Shown here piece by piece: positions 6,090 to 14,388 of a DNA stretch of 14,388 nucleotides (position 1 is the stretch's first letter; every line of letters starts with the position of its first letter). This stretch comes from Limisphaerales bacterium. GTDB lineage: Bacteria; Verrucomicrobiota; Verrucomicrobiia; Limisphaerales; PALSA-1396. The notes beneath the pieces are model-generated. The model was not told the origin of the DNA, searched no databases, and was given only the letters and a program-made list of their open reading frames with translations. The stretch is taken from the NCBI GenBank assembly GCA_003140275.1, contig PLJQ01000040.1:1-14388 (forward strand). Direction: 5' to 3'. The position numbers and the translations under genes were made by a program.

Positions 6090-6512
6090 CTATTTAAATT
6101 GCAGGACTCTGTCTCCGAGCACATTTTTATCAGTGCTCCTGACGACCATATTAATACCACTGTCGCCACCAGTTCCAACGAGCATTGCAAATTTTTTCTT
6201 ATCCTCACGCCAAACGTAAGCGGCATTGCTGCCAATCTCCCTTTCATACCGGGCGAATTCGGAATTGATCGATTCACGTAACATATCCTTTGTTACTGTT
6301 TTTGGGTACTCGAGAACCGCCCCACTCACAACTGTTCCATTTAACTCCAAGGTTATTTTGATGGGCGAAATTGCATTTGTGAAATGTGAGATTAGCATGA
6401 CATTGGTATCTTGGATAGACTTTCCAATTCTGGAAATGTTAAAATACATCACGTCTTCAGCTAAACAAACGCCTTGTACCCAGAGATAAAAGAATAACAC
6501 AATCGTTTTCAT
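6090..6512 (-). CDS. Small secreted protein downstream of the RHS gene; candidate immunity/partner
   Basis: The 140-residue product begins with a Sec signal peptide: MKT, a hydrophobic core to Val15, and CLA|ED with likely cleavage after Ala18. Cys16 does not sit in a lipobox. The mature part (about 122 residues) looks alpha/beta with no motif I recognise, one Trp in VWRED, and no internal membrane segment. The gene starts 20 nt after the RHS stop on the same strand, with no Shine-Dalgarno. In polymorphic-toxin loci the gene directly after an RHS tip usually encodes the cognate immunity protein, so this is a candidate, here acting outside the cytoplasm. That role is inferred from position alone; it could be an unrelated exported protein. 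Confidence 0.72.
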   Translation of the reverse strand: MKTIVLFFYLWVQGVCLAEDVMYFNISRIGKSIQDTNVMLISHFTNAISPIKITLELNGTVVSGAVLEYPKTVTKDMLRESINSEFARYEREIGSNAAYVWREDKKKFAMLVGTGGDSGINMVVRSTDKNVLGDRVLQFK

Positions 6513-6532
6513 AAAAATCAGCTATTGTCGGT

Positions 6533-9500
6533 TTATTTCCCCGTGAGAGCCGCGCAACCCACAATACAGGCCTTCAGTTCTTTTGGTTTTCCCTTAAAGA
6601 AGACTCCACATGCACATTCGCACATAGCTCGTTTATTCCACTTCCTTTGAATGCATGGGCCTAGGTCTCTTTCACACTTCTGCTCCTCGTCTTCATCATC
6701 TGTAAGGAGGGTGCAGACACACAACTTAAAGCTCTTTCCTGGGCATCTCGAACACATGAGAATTGTACCTGTAATGGTATCTAAAAGACCGTGCGCATCA
6801 ATTCTGTCCGTCGGCTCATTTTTACAGAACGCGTAAAGATTCGACGTTTCCTCACCAGTTTTTTCAATTCTGGCGCGAATTGCCTCAAAACCTATTTCTC
6901 CCATCGGATCTCCGTTTGGCCAGCGTTGCAAATTCGGGTCATAATAGCGGTAGAGATAGTAAATCAGCCCGGAGTTCGCGTGATACTCCTTGCTCGAAAA
7001 CCGATACAAATTTACATCTGCCAGTAGGCCAGATATCGAGAGAATATTCCCAAACGGATCGTAAAGATATTTAGCGACGATGAATTGTTGCGCGTTTATC
7101 AACGCGGTGATGTTGCCATTACCATCAGCATGGTAGAAGGCACTAAGCTGTGAGCCGTAGTCGGTGCGAGCCAGCAATCCACCTATTCCGCCAGCGCCTT
7201 GCAGTGTGCCGGTGATATCTTTGCCGCGTGTGTAACTCACGGTCCGGAGATTGTTCGCATCCCGTTCCTGAATCACCAGATTGCCGTCGTACACATACCG
7301 CACTTCATTGGTCTGCACCCAAGTGCTGGTCCACGTGAATTCCTTCCGAATCCGCCGGCGCATCTTGCCGTCATACGTGAACTCAGATTTCCACTTGTTC
7401 GTGACCGTGACGCAAATCAACTGGTTCTCATCATCGTAGTCAAAACCTCGGGTTCCATCGCTGGTCAGATTGCCGTTGAGGTCGTAAGCATAAGTGTTCG
7501 TGGCTGGCAAATTGATCGTGATGCTGTTCGTGTCACTGCGTCCGTAACTGTCTTTGCCGATCGCCTTATAAGTGTTGCTCCCATTCGTGACCGTAAAGCC
7601 ATCTTTTGCAAACGTGTTGTCCAGATACAATACTGCGTTGGAACTGTTCACCGTCACATTGGTCGCCGCACTGGTGGTCGTGCCCGCCACCGTGAGCGTG
7701 CCGCTGTTGGTCGTGGTCGTCAGTTCGTTCAGATTATTCACGTTGAACGCCTGGACGAGCGCGTTGTTGGTGCGCCAGTTCAAGTTACCAGCGGCATCAT
7801 AAACATAACCCAACTGCTCCTGCAGCCGATTCGTGACTCCGCCGGATTCTTCTCCTTTGGCCGTTTTTAGTTGACCAATGTTATCGTACGTGTAATCGAC
7901 ATAATTGGTGGCCGTAAACACCTGCTCTGTGCGTTGGTTGCCGGCGTTGTAACTGTATTGATGCGAGTTGAGGTTAGTGTTGCCGCTGTTTTTCAAATAC
8001 GTGCCGGTGAGTCGAGCGACGCTGTCGAACGTGTTGCTGATGTAAGCCGTGTTGGGTAGCGTGAGTTTCTTCACCTGCAATTGCCGGGTTGCATCATACG
8101 CATAAGCAAACGCACCGGCAGGCGAAGTGATGTTGGTCATCCGGCTGGCACTGTCATACCCGTAGTTCTGCGTCCACGCTGAGGCGTTTGGCGCTAACAG
8201 CGTCAACCCGCTGCGCCGCCTTCCGTTGTCGTAGGTGTAGCTCACGGTGTCGTTGGCCCACGGGCCATCTTCACTCAGCAACGCGCCGAAACTGGTGTAA
8301 GCATACACAGTCGTCCCCGCCGCGTCCACCATGTTCGCGAGTCGATTCAGTGGATCATAGGACATCGAAATATTGGTGCTTACCGGATAACTGATATTCG
8401 TTAGATTACCCACGGCATCATACGAATAGACCGTATTGGTCTTGGCGGCGCTCCATCGATTCGTCAACCGGTTGTTGGCATCGTAACTGTAACGAAGAAT
8501 CTCGGTTCCTGCCGCATCGGCTTTGTTGGTCACAAGACCAAATAGATTGTAGTGCCAGGAAGTCGTTTGGCTCTTGCCATCGGTGAGCGTCAACAGATCG
8601 CCGGCTGCGGCGTAGGTAAACTGAGTGACTTCGTTATTGGCGTTCGTCTCGGCAATCTTGCGCCGAGCGGCGTCATAACCGTAGCGAGCGACTTGACTCA
8701 ACTGGTTGGTATAGGCAACCAACCCGTTGGCTGAATACCCAAACTTTTCCGCTCCGCCATCAGGATACGTTCGCGCGAGAATACGGCCCAACACATCAAA
8801 GGTGTTGGTTATGCTCACGGCGTCGGCGTTGACGCTATTTGTAGCCCGGTCCTCGACATCATAAAGGATGCTTTGCACCCGTCCAAAGGCATTGCTGGCG
8901 GCAACGAACAGCCCCGCGTTGTTGAACCAGTTGGTGATACTCACTCCCGCGCTGTCGATCACGTTTGTCACCTGGCCGAGCAGGTTGTACTGCTTGGTCA
9001 CAGTGCTGCCATCGGGATAGGTTGTTTTCATGCGACGACCAAAATAGTCGTAAGAAAAGGAGGTGGTATTGGTGAGGGCGTCGATGACGGACTCCAATAC
9101 TCCACAATCGCAGTAGGTATATGTAGTTACTCGTCCCAAGGCATTGGTCTCGGAAGTTTTCTGTCGAAGGGCATTATAGGTAAAAGAATTCGAGTATCCC
9201 ATGCGGTCGATGACTTTGACCAGATCAAGGTTTCCGTATGTATTCGTGATGTAAGTGCCATCGGGAAAACTCACGCGACGCAGCCGCTGTAGGCCATCCC
9301 AGGTGTTGGTCGTGGTCAGACCGCGTTCATCGGTGTGGGTGTAAACCAGCCCATTTGTGTAGGTGAAAGAGTTTGTGCGATTGATTTCGAGGTCGATGGT
9401 TTGGGACAAATAGCCGTCCGCCCCATAGAGATTGGTTGTCGTCAGACCAGCTGGAGTCTTAACGCTGGTGAGCCGCAGGTTGCCATCGTAAGTGAAAACC

Positions 9501-12166
9501 GTTTTTTCGTTCAGGGCGTTGTAGTTGTTGGTCACTTGATGATAGGCATTGAATAAATTGCTCGATACCACGTCGCCTGCGGCATTAATCTGTTTGAGCA
9601 GGTCAAATCCGTCAGTGGAATAGAGGTAGGTGTTGGTGCGAAGGATATCAACACCACCGTCAACGTATTTGACGATTTCATTGGTGATAACGCCGAGACC
9701 AGTTCGTTGATGCCAGGTGTACCAGGTGGAACCATCCGGCATGACGCGGGCAGTTACAGCCGGTAAAATCTGGTCGCCTTTCCAGTCGTTACCGGTAACG
9801 TCTTTATTGGAATAATCGTACCAAATTTTCTGGCCTTCCGTGACCCCATCGGGGCTGGGATCGCGTTCCAATGCGAGGGTATCGATAGAACTAGGCGTCC
9901 CAATGATACCACCGCCCAGGAAATGTCGCTTGCGGCCCAGCAAGAAATCAGTGGAGGTCAAATCACTATAGTTCCCGGTAGCGAGATAATTGGTTGATAA
10001 AAGTGAATATTGTTTGGGGTTCCAGTAAAAACTATTGCGCGAGTCGGTGGCAACGTTATCGAAAGTGTTTAGCGGTGTGTTGGTAGGAACATCAGCAGCC
10101 GGATATGAGCCGCCCACCGGAAAGTCCGAATGGAAAAAGTAAAGGTTTGTGCCCCCGGTTGGCTCGGTGATGGTGATTTTCCGCTCAATGGGATGCCCCT
10201 CCAGTGTTGTGTTATCTTCCGAGATGAAGGACGTTACGCCGTATGGTGTGCTTAAACTGGTAACCCACCCGGTGCCGTCGTATCCAATCGAAGTGGAAAG
10301 TCCCGCGACATCCGTGATGTTAGTCAGCGTACCATCGGTATCGTATTGCAGGGTTATACTGCGGTTATAAGGATCAACCACGCTGGTAATGACATCGGCG
10401 GGATAATCAGTCGTGTTGTAAGTCATGGTATTGGTCAGACCCGTGGCGTCGATCACGCATTTCAAATCGACGAACCCGGTACCAAAATCTTGATATTGCA
10501 AGGTGACGATGTTTCCCTGGGCATCCTTCATCTTTGTCAAATAAAACTGGGTGCCATATCCATCCGGGTTATAGTCATACGTATATTTGGCACCATCGGT
10601 GAACAGCAATTCGAAGTTGGTAATCACGCCACTGCTGTTGGTAAATGAAGTCAGTCGCAGATTGTTGTAATAATTTGTAGCGGTAAGGTCCGTGTTCTTA
10701 AACGTTGACACCCCGCCTCCGGGCAAATGCACATACGCCGCAAACGGTGCATAGTTTGCTTCTATCAAGGATAACCAGGAACACTCCCAGCTCATGCCGA
10801 CATCTTGGAAAGTTGATGTTTCATCTCTCTGCTTAAATTTGAGTTGGAACGGGATTCGCGGGCCATAGGCGGGTTGGTATCCTAGCGGCTCATCTTCCAA
10901 CCACAAATTGAGATACGGCTCTGACACCCTCCAAGCCGGCATGCCGGGAGGAGCAGCGGCTACTCCTCCGGAAGAACACCTTCTACTGCCGCACCCTCCT
11001 GGGCTACTACCACCCGGGCTACCACCCGGGCTACCACCTTGCCCCGGTGGACAAGTTGTACAATCCGGACAAGGTTGATCATCGTCGTCTCCCAGGAAAT
11101 TCGGGTTGCCTCGGCCGAAAATCTTGCCTGTTTCGTTTGTGTCCAATCTTCGCCATCGGTCGAGGACCTGTTGGATGGGCACCATGAAATAACCGCTGGC
11201 TTCGGCGTTGATATTTTCGGCACTGATAAAACTGGTATGCCCGAAAGTTGGATCCACCACCTCATACAAGTCGCCAACCTTGCCAATGATGGCCGCGTAG
11301 TGATTTTGCTGCCAGTGCACCACCGAAGGCACCACCAGATCTTCACCAGAATCACGCCGAACAGCGACCAAGCCGAGGTGGAGCCGCTCCGAAATGTCCA
11401 CCAATTCCTTCAGGGTAAAACCCATCGGCGAGGATGCCTCGCGATCCAGCGCTTTGGCATCGTAATTCCTACCGACAAGTTGATAGGCTACGTTGGCCAT
11501 AGCGAATGTGCCGCAACGGTAGGACATCCCCGGGATTTTGCCCATTTGCACGTAGGCTTCCTGGGTCCGACGGAACATTTGCGACATGGGACCGCGATCC
11601 AGGATACGCCCTTTAGTTGTTTGGAAGATCTCAGTCAAGGTTTCGTAACGGCCGAGACTGGCTAGGAGGCGCGTCCAATGTGCCAGGGTGATATCCGCGA
11701 CCCGTTTGCCATTACCGTCTTTGAAATCCTTTGTTGCCTCCCAGGCTGCTTCCCAATGTTGCAAGGCCAAGGTGTGGCGGCCGTGTTCCCGATAGTATTG
11801 ACCCAAATTACTTCGTAACGATGCGGTCCAACGTGACGTCGAATGGCTTGCGATGAAACTTTCAACTTGCTCCGCCGTTCGTTTGAAATCCTTTGGCCGG
11901 TCAAAATTCAATGCGTCTAGTAGATCTTGAGTTTCCTGTTCCGTGGAAGCAGTGGTGTCCACAGGCAAAATCAGGTGAGAGAAAACTGCGGGGCGAGCGA
12001 TGCGTTCCGTGCGGTTGTGGCTCTCCGGGGCGGCCTTTGCCCACCAGGCACTGCCTGTCAAAAGAGCGCAACTCACCATCACGCTCCAAATCGCAAATGG
12101 GAATCCATTCGGCCAGATTTTTATTGCGTCTGTTTTCAACTTCCGCGTTTGGGTATCGGTTTTCAT
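6533..12166 (-). CDS. Giant exported RHS/YD-repeat protein with TPR and C39-like peptidase N-terminus
   Basis: I count 1877 residues from the ATG at 12166; a TTG at 12259 would overlap the upstream gene by 73 nt and is disfavoured. Residues 20-46 form a signal peptide or anchor ending in AKA|AP. A TPR-like helical region (about 90-210) precedes a C39-type cysteine-peptidase domain with Cys218 (YRCGTFA), His289 (NHYAAIIG) and Asp305 (VVDPTFG). A CPDCTTC motif and Gly/Ser/Pro linker follow (366-405), then an RHS N-terminal region and many YD repeats to about 1760, interrupted by a Thr/Asn-rich insert (coordinates about 7500-7730). The RHS core-end motif (YRYYDPNLQRW, then DAHGL) closes the shell. 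The last 83 residues are a separate Cys-rich tip. RHS shells enclose and deliver C-terminal effectors; the peptidase might process the protein. Both functions are inferred. Confidence 0.93.
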   Translation of the reverse strand: MKTDTQTRKLKTDAIKIWPNGFPFAIWSVMVSCALLTGSAWWAKAAPESHNRTERIARPAVFSHLILPVDTTASTEQETQDLLDALNFDRPKDFKRTAEQVESFIASHSTSRWTASLRSNLGQYYREHGRHTLALQHWEAAWEATKDFKDGNGKRVADITLAHWTRLLASLGRYETLTEIFQTTKGRILDRGPMSQMFRRTQEAYVQMGKIPGMSYRCGTFAMANVAYQLVGRNYDAKALDREASSPMGFTLKELVDISERLHLGLVAVRRDSGEDLVVPSVVHWQQNHYAAIIGKVGDLYEVVDPTFGHTSFISAENINAEASGYFMVPIQQVLDRWRRLDTNETGKIFGRGNPNFLGDDDDQPCPDCTTCPPGQGGSPGGSPGGSSPGGCGSRRCSSGGVAAAPPGMPAWRVSEPYLNLWLEDEPLGYQPAYGPRIPFQLKFKQRDETSTFQDVGMSWECSWLSLIEANYAPFAAYVHLPGGGVSTFKNTDLTATNYYNNLRLTSFTNSSGVITNFELLFTDGAKYTYDYNPDGYGTQFYLTKMKDAQGNIVTLQYQDFGTGFVDLKCVIDATGLTNTMTYNTTDYPADVITSVVDPYNRSITLQYDTDGTLTNITDVAGLSTSIGYDGTGWVTSLSTPYGVTSFISEDNTTLEGHPIERKITITEPTGGTNLYFFHSDFPVGGSYPAADVPTNTPLNTFDNVATDSRNSFYWNPKQYSLLSTNYLATGNYSDLTSTDFLLGRKRHFLGGGIIGTPSSIDTLALERDPSPDGVTEGQKIWYDYSNKDVTGNDWKGDQILPAVTARVMPDGSTWYTWHQRTGLGVITNEIVKYVDGGVDILRTNTYLYSTDGFDLLKQINAAGDVVSSNLFNAYHQVTNNYNALNEKTVFTYDGNLRLTSVKTPAGLTTTNLYGADGYLSQTIDLEINRTNSFTYTNGLVYTHTDERGLTTTNTWDGLQRLRRVSFPDGTYITNTYGNLDLVKVIDRMGYSNSFTYNALRQKTSETNALGRVTTYTYCDCGVLESVIDALTNTTSFSYDYFGRRMKTTYPDGSTVTKQYNLLGQVTNVIDSAGVSITNWFNNAGLFVAASNAFGRVQSILYDVEDRATNSVNADAVSITNTFDVLGRILARTYPDGGAEKFGYSANGLVAYTNQLSQVARYGYDAARRKIAETNANNEVTQFTYAAAGDLLTLTDGKSQTTSWHYNLFGLVTNKADAAGTEILRYSYDANNRLTNRWSAAKTNTVYSYDAVGNLTNISYPVSTNISMSYDPLNRLANMVDAAGTTVYAYTSFGALLSEDGPWANDTVSYTYDNGRRRSGLTLLAPNASAWTQNYGYDSASRMTNITSPAGAFAYAYDATRQLQVKKLTLPNTAYISNTFDSVARLTGTYLKNSGNTNLNSHQYSYNAGNQRTEQVFTATNYVDYTYDNIGQLKTAKGEESGGVTNRLQEQLGYVYDAAGNLNWRTNNALVQAFNVNNLNELTTTTNSGTLTVAGTTTSAATNVTVNSSNAVLYLDNTFAKDGFTVTNGSNTYKAIGKDSYGRSDTNSITINLPATNTYAYDLNGNLTSDGTRGFDYDDENQLICVTVTNKWKSEFTYDGKMRRRIRKEFTWTSTWVQTNEVRYVYDGNLVIQERDANNLRTVSYTRGKDITGTLQGAGGIGGLLARTDYGSQLSAFYHADGNGNITALINAQQFIVAKYLYDPFGNILSISGLLADVNLYRFSSKEYHANSGLIYYLYRYYDPNLQRWPNGDPMGEIGFEAIRARIEKTGEETSNLYAFCKNEPTDRIDAHGLLDTITGTILMCSRCPGKSFKLCVCTLLTDDEDEEQKCERDLGPCIQRKWNKRAMCECACGVFFKGKPKELKACIVGCAALTGK
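6536..6784 (-). other. Cysteine-rich C-terminal tip domain of the RHS protein
   Basis: After the RHS end motif DAHGL, 83 residues follow with 11 cysteines in pairs: MCSRC, LCVC, KCE, GPC, MCECACG and ACIVGC. There is also an acidic run (DDEDEE) and a Lys-rich end. This is the position of the variable toxin domain in RHS proteins. I do not recognise a toxin family. The Cys spacing suggests metal binding or disulfides. Its base composition does not stand out sharply from the repeat region. Confidence 0.6.
11001..11039 (-). repeat. 12-bp tandem repeat encoding the Gly-Gly-Ser-Pro linker
   Basis: Three near-identical units (GGGCTACCACCC on the + strand; the first carries an extra TAC) lie in tandem at 11001-11015, 11016-11027 and 11028-11039. 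They encode repeated GGSP on the minus strand, between the peptidase domain and the RHS shell. Slippage here would change the linker length in frame, because the units are multiples of three. Confidence 0.75.
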
Positions 12167-12186
12167 CGGGTTCTGAGGTTGAAGGT

Positions 12187-14388
12187 TTAAGGCAAAATGG
12201 AATTGTTCTTCGGTCGGCTGATAATTACTTTTAGTCCAAGGTCGCCGAAAATGTTCCAACCGATTTCACCGGAATCCACCTGGCCGTTCCCGTTGGCGTC
12301 TTCCAGATAATCGGGCACTCCGTCCCCATTGGTGTCGATGGGAATTCCGTTGGTGTCGGTGGCAACGTAATGAAACCCAATATCGATGGGGGTATTGGCT
12401 TCTTTTACCTGGTTGGTCGTGGTGGTGTAATGGTAGAGGCCAACCAGCGCGGCGTTGGTGACGCTGCCGGCGTCGATCAGCAGGCTCAACATCCCGTCAT
12501 TGGTCGGATAATAGTATTTGCCCAGGTAACTGGTCTGATAGGCCGGGCTGTTCGTCAACACGACGTCGTGAGCGCCAGTGAACCGATTCATGTTGGTGAC
12601 GAAGCCGTTGTAGTCGTAAGCGCTGGGCGACCCGCTGAGGCTGGTTTTGTCGAAGAGGTTGTCGTAGGTCAAGCAGATGGTGCCGGACGTTCCCTGCCTG
12701 GTGATACTCAACTTGCCGCCTTTGAAGAGATTGTTATACAAATACCAAGTGTCAGTATGGTGATTGTCCGTTAGAGAGACAACCACCCGTTCCAACAAAC
12801 AGTTGGTCAATGCGACCCAGCCTTCGTAAATGGTGAAACTGCCACCGCGAAACTGACAATCCTTGATACTAGGCGGCGACCCATTTTCGTCGCCGTGGAC
12901 GTTAAAATTGTCTCCTTGACCGGCCAACATCGAAAATTCCGTGAACTGAAGCTGGATCGGCGTTATCCCCGAAGAGTTGGCCGATCTGATTGATGGCGCG
13001 ACCGTGCTGGCTGACCAATTGGTCGTGGCCTGTTCCTGCACCGTGTTGTAACGCACGATCCAGTTCAAATTGGTGGGCGAACCTTCGGATACCACGTTGC
13101 CGTTATTGATGTTAATGCCGTAACTGCTGGATGCGCCGTACGTGCCGAGCGCCACTCCGCCTATAAGCGACAATGTACTTGAGGTAGTTCGACCACTGAC
13201 GACATAATCGAGCGGGTCATAGTGATAGCCTAGATCGGGCGTGTCGGTGTCGCGTTGTGCTTGGGGCGACAGCGTCGTGTCCACGGTGAAATTATTGGTC
13301 AATTCTATGGGCGGGTAGGTGGTTTTCTGCCTCAAGCCTGATAGCAACGTGGCATTGATGTTGGTCGTGCCCGCATTGCGATACGGGCTATTATCGGCCA
13401 GGTAGTGACTCGCAGCACCGACGGTTTGAAATGTGCTCGCAGTCCCGGTGCTCACCGAATTGCTGGTAAAACTGCCGGTGTTGGTCACTCCAACCAACAG
13501 ACTGTTGGTCATCGTTAACGTGAGGGCGCTGTTGTTGTTCATCCAATTGGCTGTATCGACGGTCAGGTGTTCGCAGCGGCCGGTGGCGCTTGAGCCATCG
13601 AAATTGGTCAGCACGTTATACAACAGTGCATTGCGCAGGCTGAAATCCGTGTTGGTGGCCGTAACCCCGTTGGCGCAATTGACCAGTTGCGCATGGCTGA
13701 CGATGTGCCCGCTGCTTCCATTAAAGACCATGGCGTTCTGGGCGTAGGCAATTCGCAAGTTTTGTAAAATGGCATTCGTTGCCGCGGTGGCACCATCAAT
13801 ATACAAGGCGGGATTCGCGTAATAATTGGTGTTGGGATTGCCCGTGCTGCCAGTAATTTTGTCGCCAACGGTGTCATCGTCGCGCGCCGTCATCACGACC
13901 GGGCGATACATGCCGCCCTGCCAGATAATCGGGCTAGTGATGTTGAGTTTGGCCGTATTCGTCGGCGCGTACTTAATGACCGTGCCCCCTTCAAAAAATG
14001 TGTTGGTGCCACTCAGATTTACCGTCCCGCTCACATAATACGTGGTGTCGCCTTGGAATGTGAAATTGGTTGAACTGCTCGCGGTGGAGTAATCGATCAG
14101 GACTCCTTTGCCACTCCAAGACGCAACGGCCAGCTTCATGGGTGGGGTCGATTTCTTCGCCACCTTGACCGGCGGCAGGAGTCGCTTCGCCGAAACTGCG
14201 TAGAGCACGCCGTCGGGTGAATTCTTCAGGATAGGTGCGGCTGACGCAGTAAGTGTGTTCAGCAACGGTTCAATCGCCGTGTAATCAACTTCCTCAATTA
14301 AAATCGTGCGTCCACCCGGATGGCCCCAGTACTTTTTGACGTCAATGGATTGGTCTGATTGCTCGCCGATAAGAAAACTTCTGCCTCT
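12187..14388 (-). CDS. Beta-helix-type surface protein with EF-hand-like C-terminus (5' partial)
   Basis: The frame runs without a stop to the right edge, so 733 residues are visible and the true start lies outside. The first in-window codons (including DVKKYWGHPGGRTILIEEVDY) read as genuine protein, so the TTG at 14265 is not the start. The body is rich in Asn, Thr, Ser and Gly, with many short strand-like repeats (for example TNCLLERVVV and DNLFDKTSL), as in right-handed parallel beta-helix or adhesin-like extracellular proteins. Near the C-terminus, DTNGDGVPDYLEDANGNG and the following QVDSGE (12265-12336) make two calcium-loop motifs like those of dockerin/EF-hand or thrombospondin-3 repeats. 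The stop is 20 nt before the RHS ATG, so the two are probably co-transcribed and act together at the cell surface. The substrate is unknown, and I see no enzymatic motif. Confidence 0.85.
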   Translation of the reverse strand, partial: RGRSFLIGEQSDQSIDVKKYWGHPGGRTILIEEVDYTAIEPLLNTLTASAAPILKNSPDGVLYAVSAKRLLPPVKVAKKSTPPMKLAVASWSGKGVLIDYSTASSSTNFTFQGDTTYYVSGTVNLSGTNTFFEGGTVIKYAPTNTAKLNITSPIIWQGGMYRPVVMTARDDDTVGDKITGSTGNPNTNYYANPALYIDGATAATNAILQNLRIAYAQNAMVFNGSSGHIVSHAQLVNCANGVTATNTDFSLRNALLYNVLTNFDGSSATGRCEHLTVDTANWMNNNSALTLTMTNSLLVGVTNTGSFTSNSVSTGTASTFQTVGAASHYLADNSPYRNAGTTNINATLLSGLRQKTTYPPIELTNNFTVDTTLSPQAQRDTDTPDLGYHYDPLDYVVSGRTTSSTLSLIGGVALGTYGASSSYGININNGNVVSEGSPTNLNWIVRYNTVQEQATTNWSASTVAPSIRSANSSGITPIQLQFTEFSMLAGQGDNFNVHGDENGSPPSIKDCQFRGGSFTIYEGWVALTNCLLERVVVSLTDNHHTDTWYLYNNLFKGGKLSITRQGTSGTICLTYDNLFDKTSLSGSPSAYDYNGFVTNMNRFTGAHDVVLTNSPAYQTSYLGKYYYPTNDGMLSLLIDAGSVTNAALVGLYHYTTTTNQVKEANTPIDIGFHYVATDTNGIPIDTNGDGVPDYLEDANGNGQVDSGEIGWNIFGDLGLKVIISRPKNNSILP

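Noticed and set aside
5927..6277. Minus-strand 116-codon frame in the palindromic element
   Set aside because: It overlaps the signal-peptide gene in another frame, and its tail is a translation of inverted repeats rather than protein-like sequence.
7199..7870. 223-codon plus-strand open frame
   Set aside because: It is antisense to the RHS repeats, whose repetitive codons keep the opposite frames open; no recognisable domain or start signal.
11039..11665. 208-codon plus-strand open frame
   Set aside because: It is antisense to the TPR/C39 part of the RHS gene, which has clear domain motifs; this frame has none.

Overview
The window looks like an accessory, partly mobile stretch of a bacterial chromosome. 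My best guess is Verrucomicrobiota (Pedosphaera/Limisphaerales type). This rests on a very large exported RHS protein fused to a C39-like peptidase domain, a neighbouring Asn/Thr-rich beta-helix-type surface protein, and the near absence of Shine-Dalgarno sequences in front of the genes. The assignment is inference: there is no rRNA or marker gene to confirm it.

Left part (about 1-2730, + strand): after a doubtful tiny membrane ORF at the edge comes a two-gene unit overlapping by ATGA. The first protein carries a HEPN-type R-N-x3-H motif; the second has a papain-like Cys/His/Asp arrangement. Next, behind a perfect extended -10 box that predicts a leaderless mRNA, is a single-gene ABC-type ATPase joined to a TOPRIM/DUF4435-like nuclease domain. 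Its architecture resembles OLD-family and fused PARIS (AriA/AriB) anti-phage proteins. This part has the character of a defence cluster.

Middle part (2753-5900): a large serine recombinase with an enlarged cysteine cluster and a small upstream partner gene lie on the minus strand. They are divergent from a plus-strand pair encoding a Cro/C1-type HTH protein and a RuvC/RNase H-fold protein whose first catalytic Asp position is Ala. The 200-nt divergent region holds a good sigma70 promoter followed by three consecutive hairpins. This four-gene module is the most likely mobile element in the window and the best candidate for an undescribed system.

Right part (5901-14388, minus strand): a palindrome-rich intergenic element, then three genes in one direction with 20-nt gaps. 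In transcription order they are a beta-helix/EF-hand-like surface protein (5' end beyond the window), a 1877-residue exported TPR-C39-RHS protein with a cysteine-rich 83-residue tip, and a small secreted protein. The layout matches a polymorphic-toxin locus in which the variable tip would be the effector and the small gene a candidate immunity or partner protein. Most plus-strand ORFs across 6.2-14.0 kb are antisense shadows of these genes.

I found no tRNA, rRNA, CRISPR array, replication origin or complete IS element. No intergenic stretch exceeds 300 bases.
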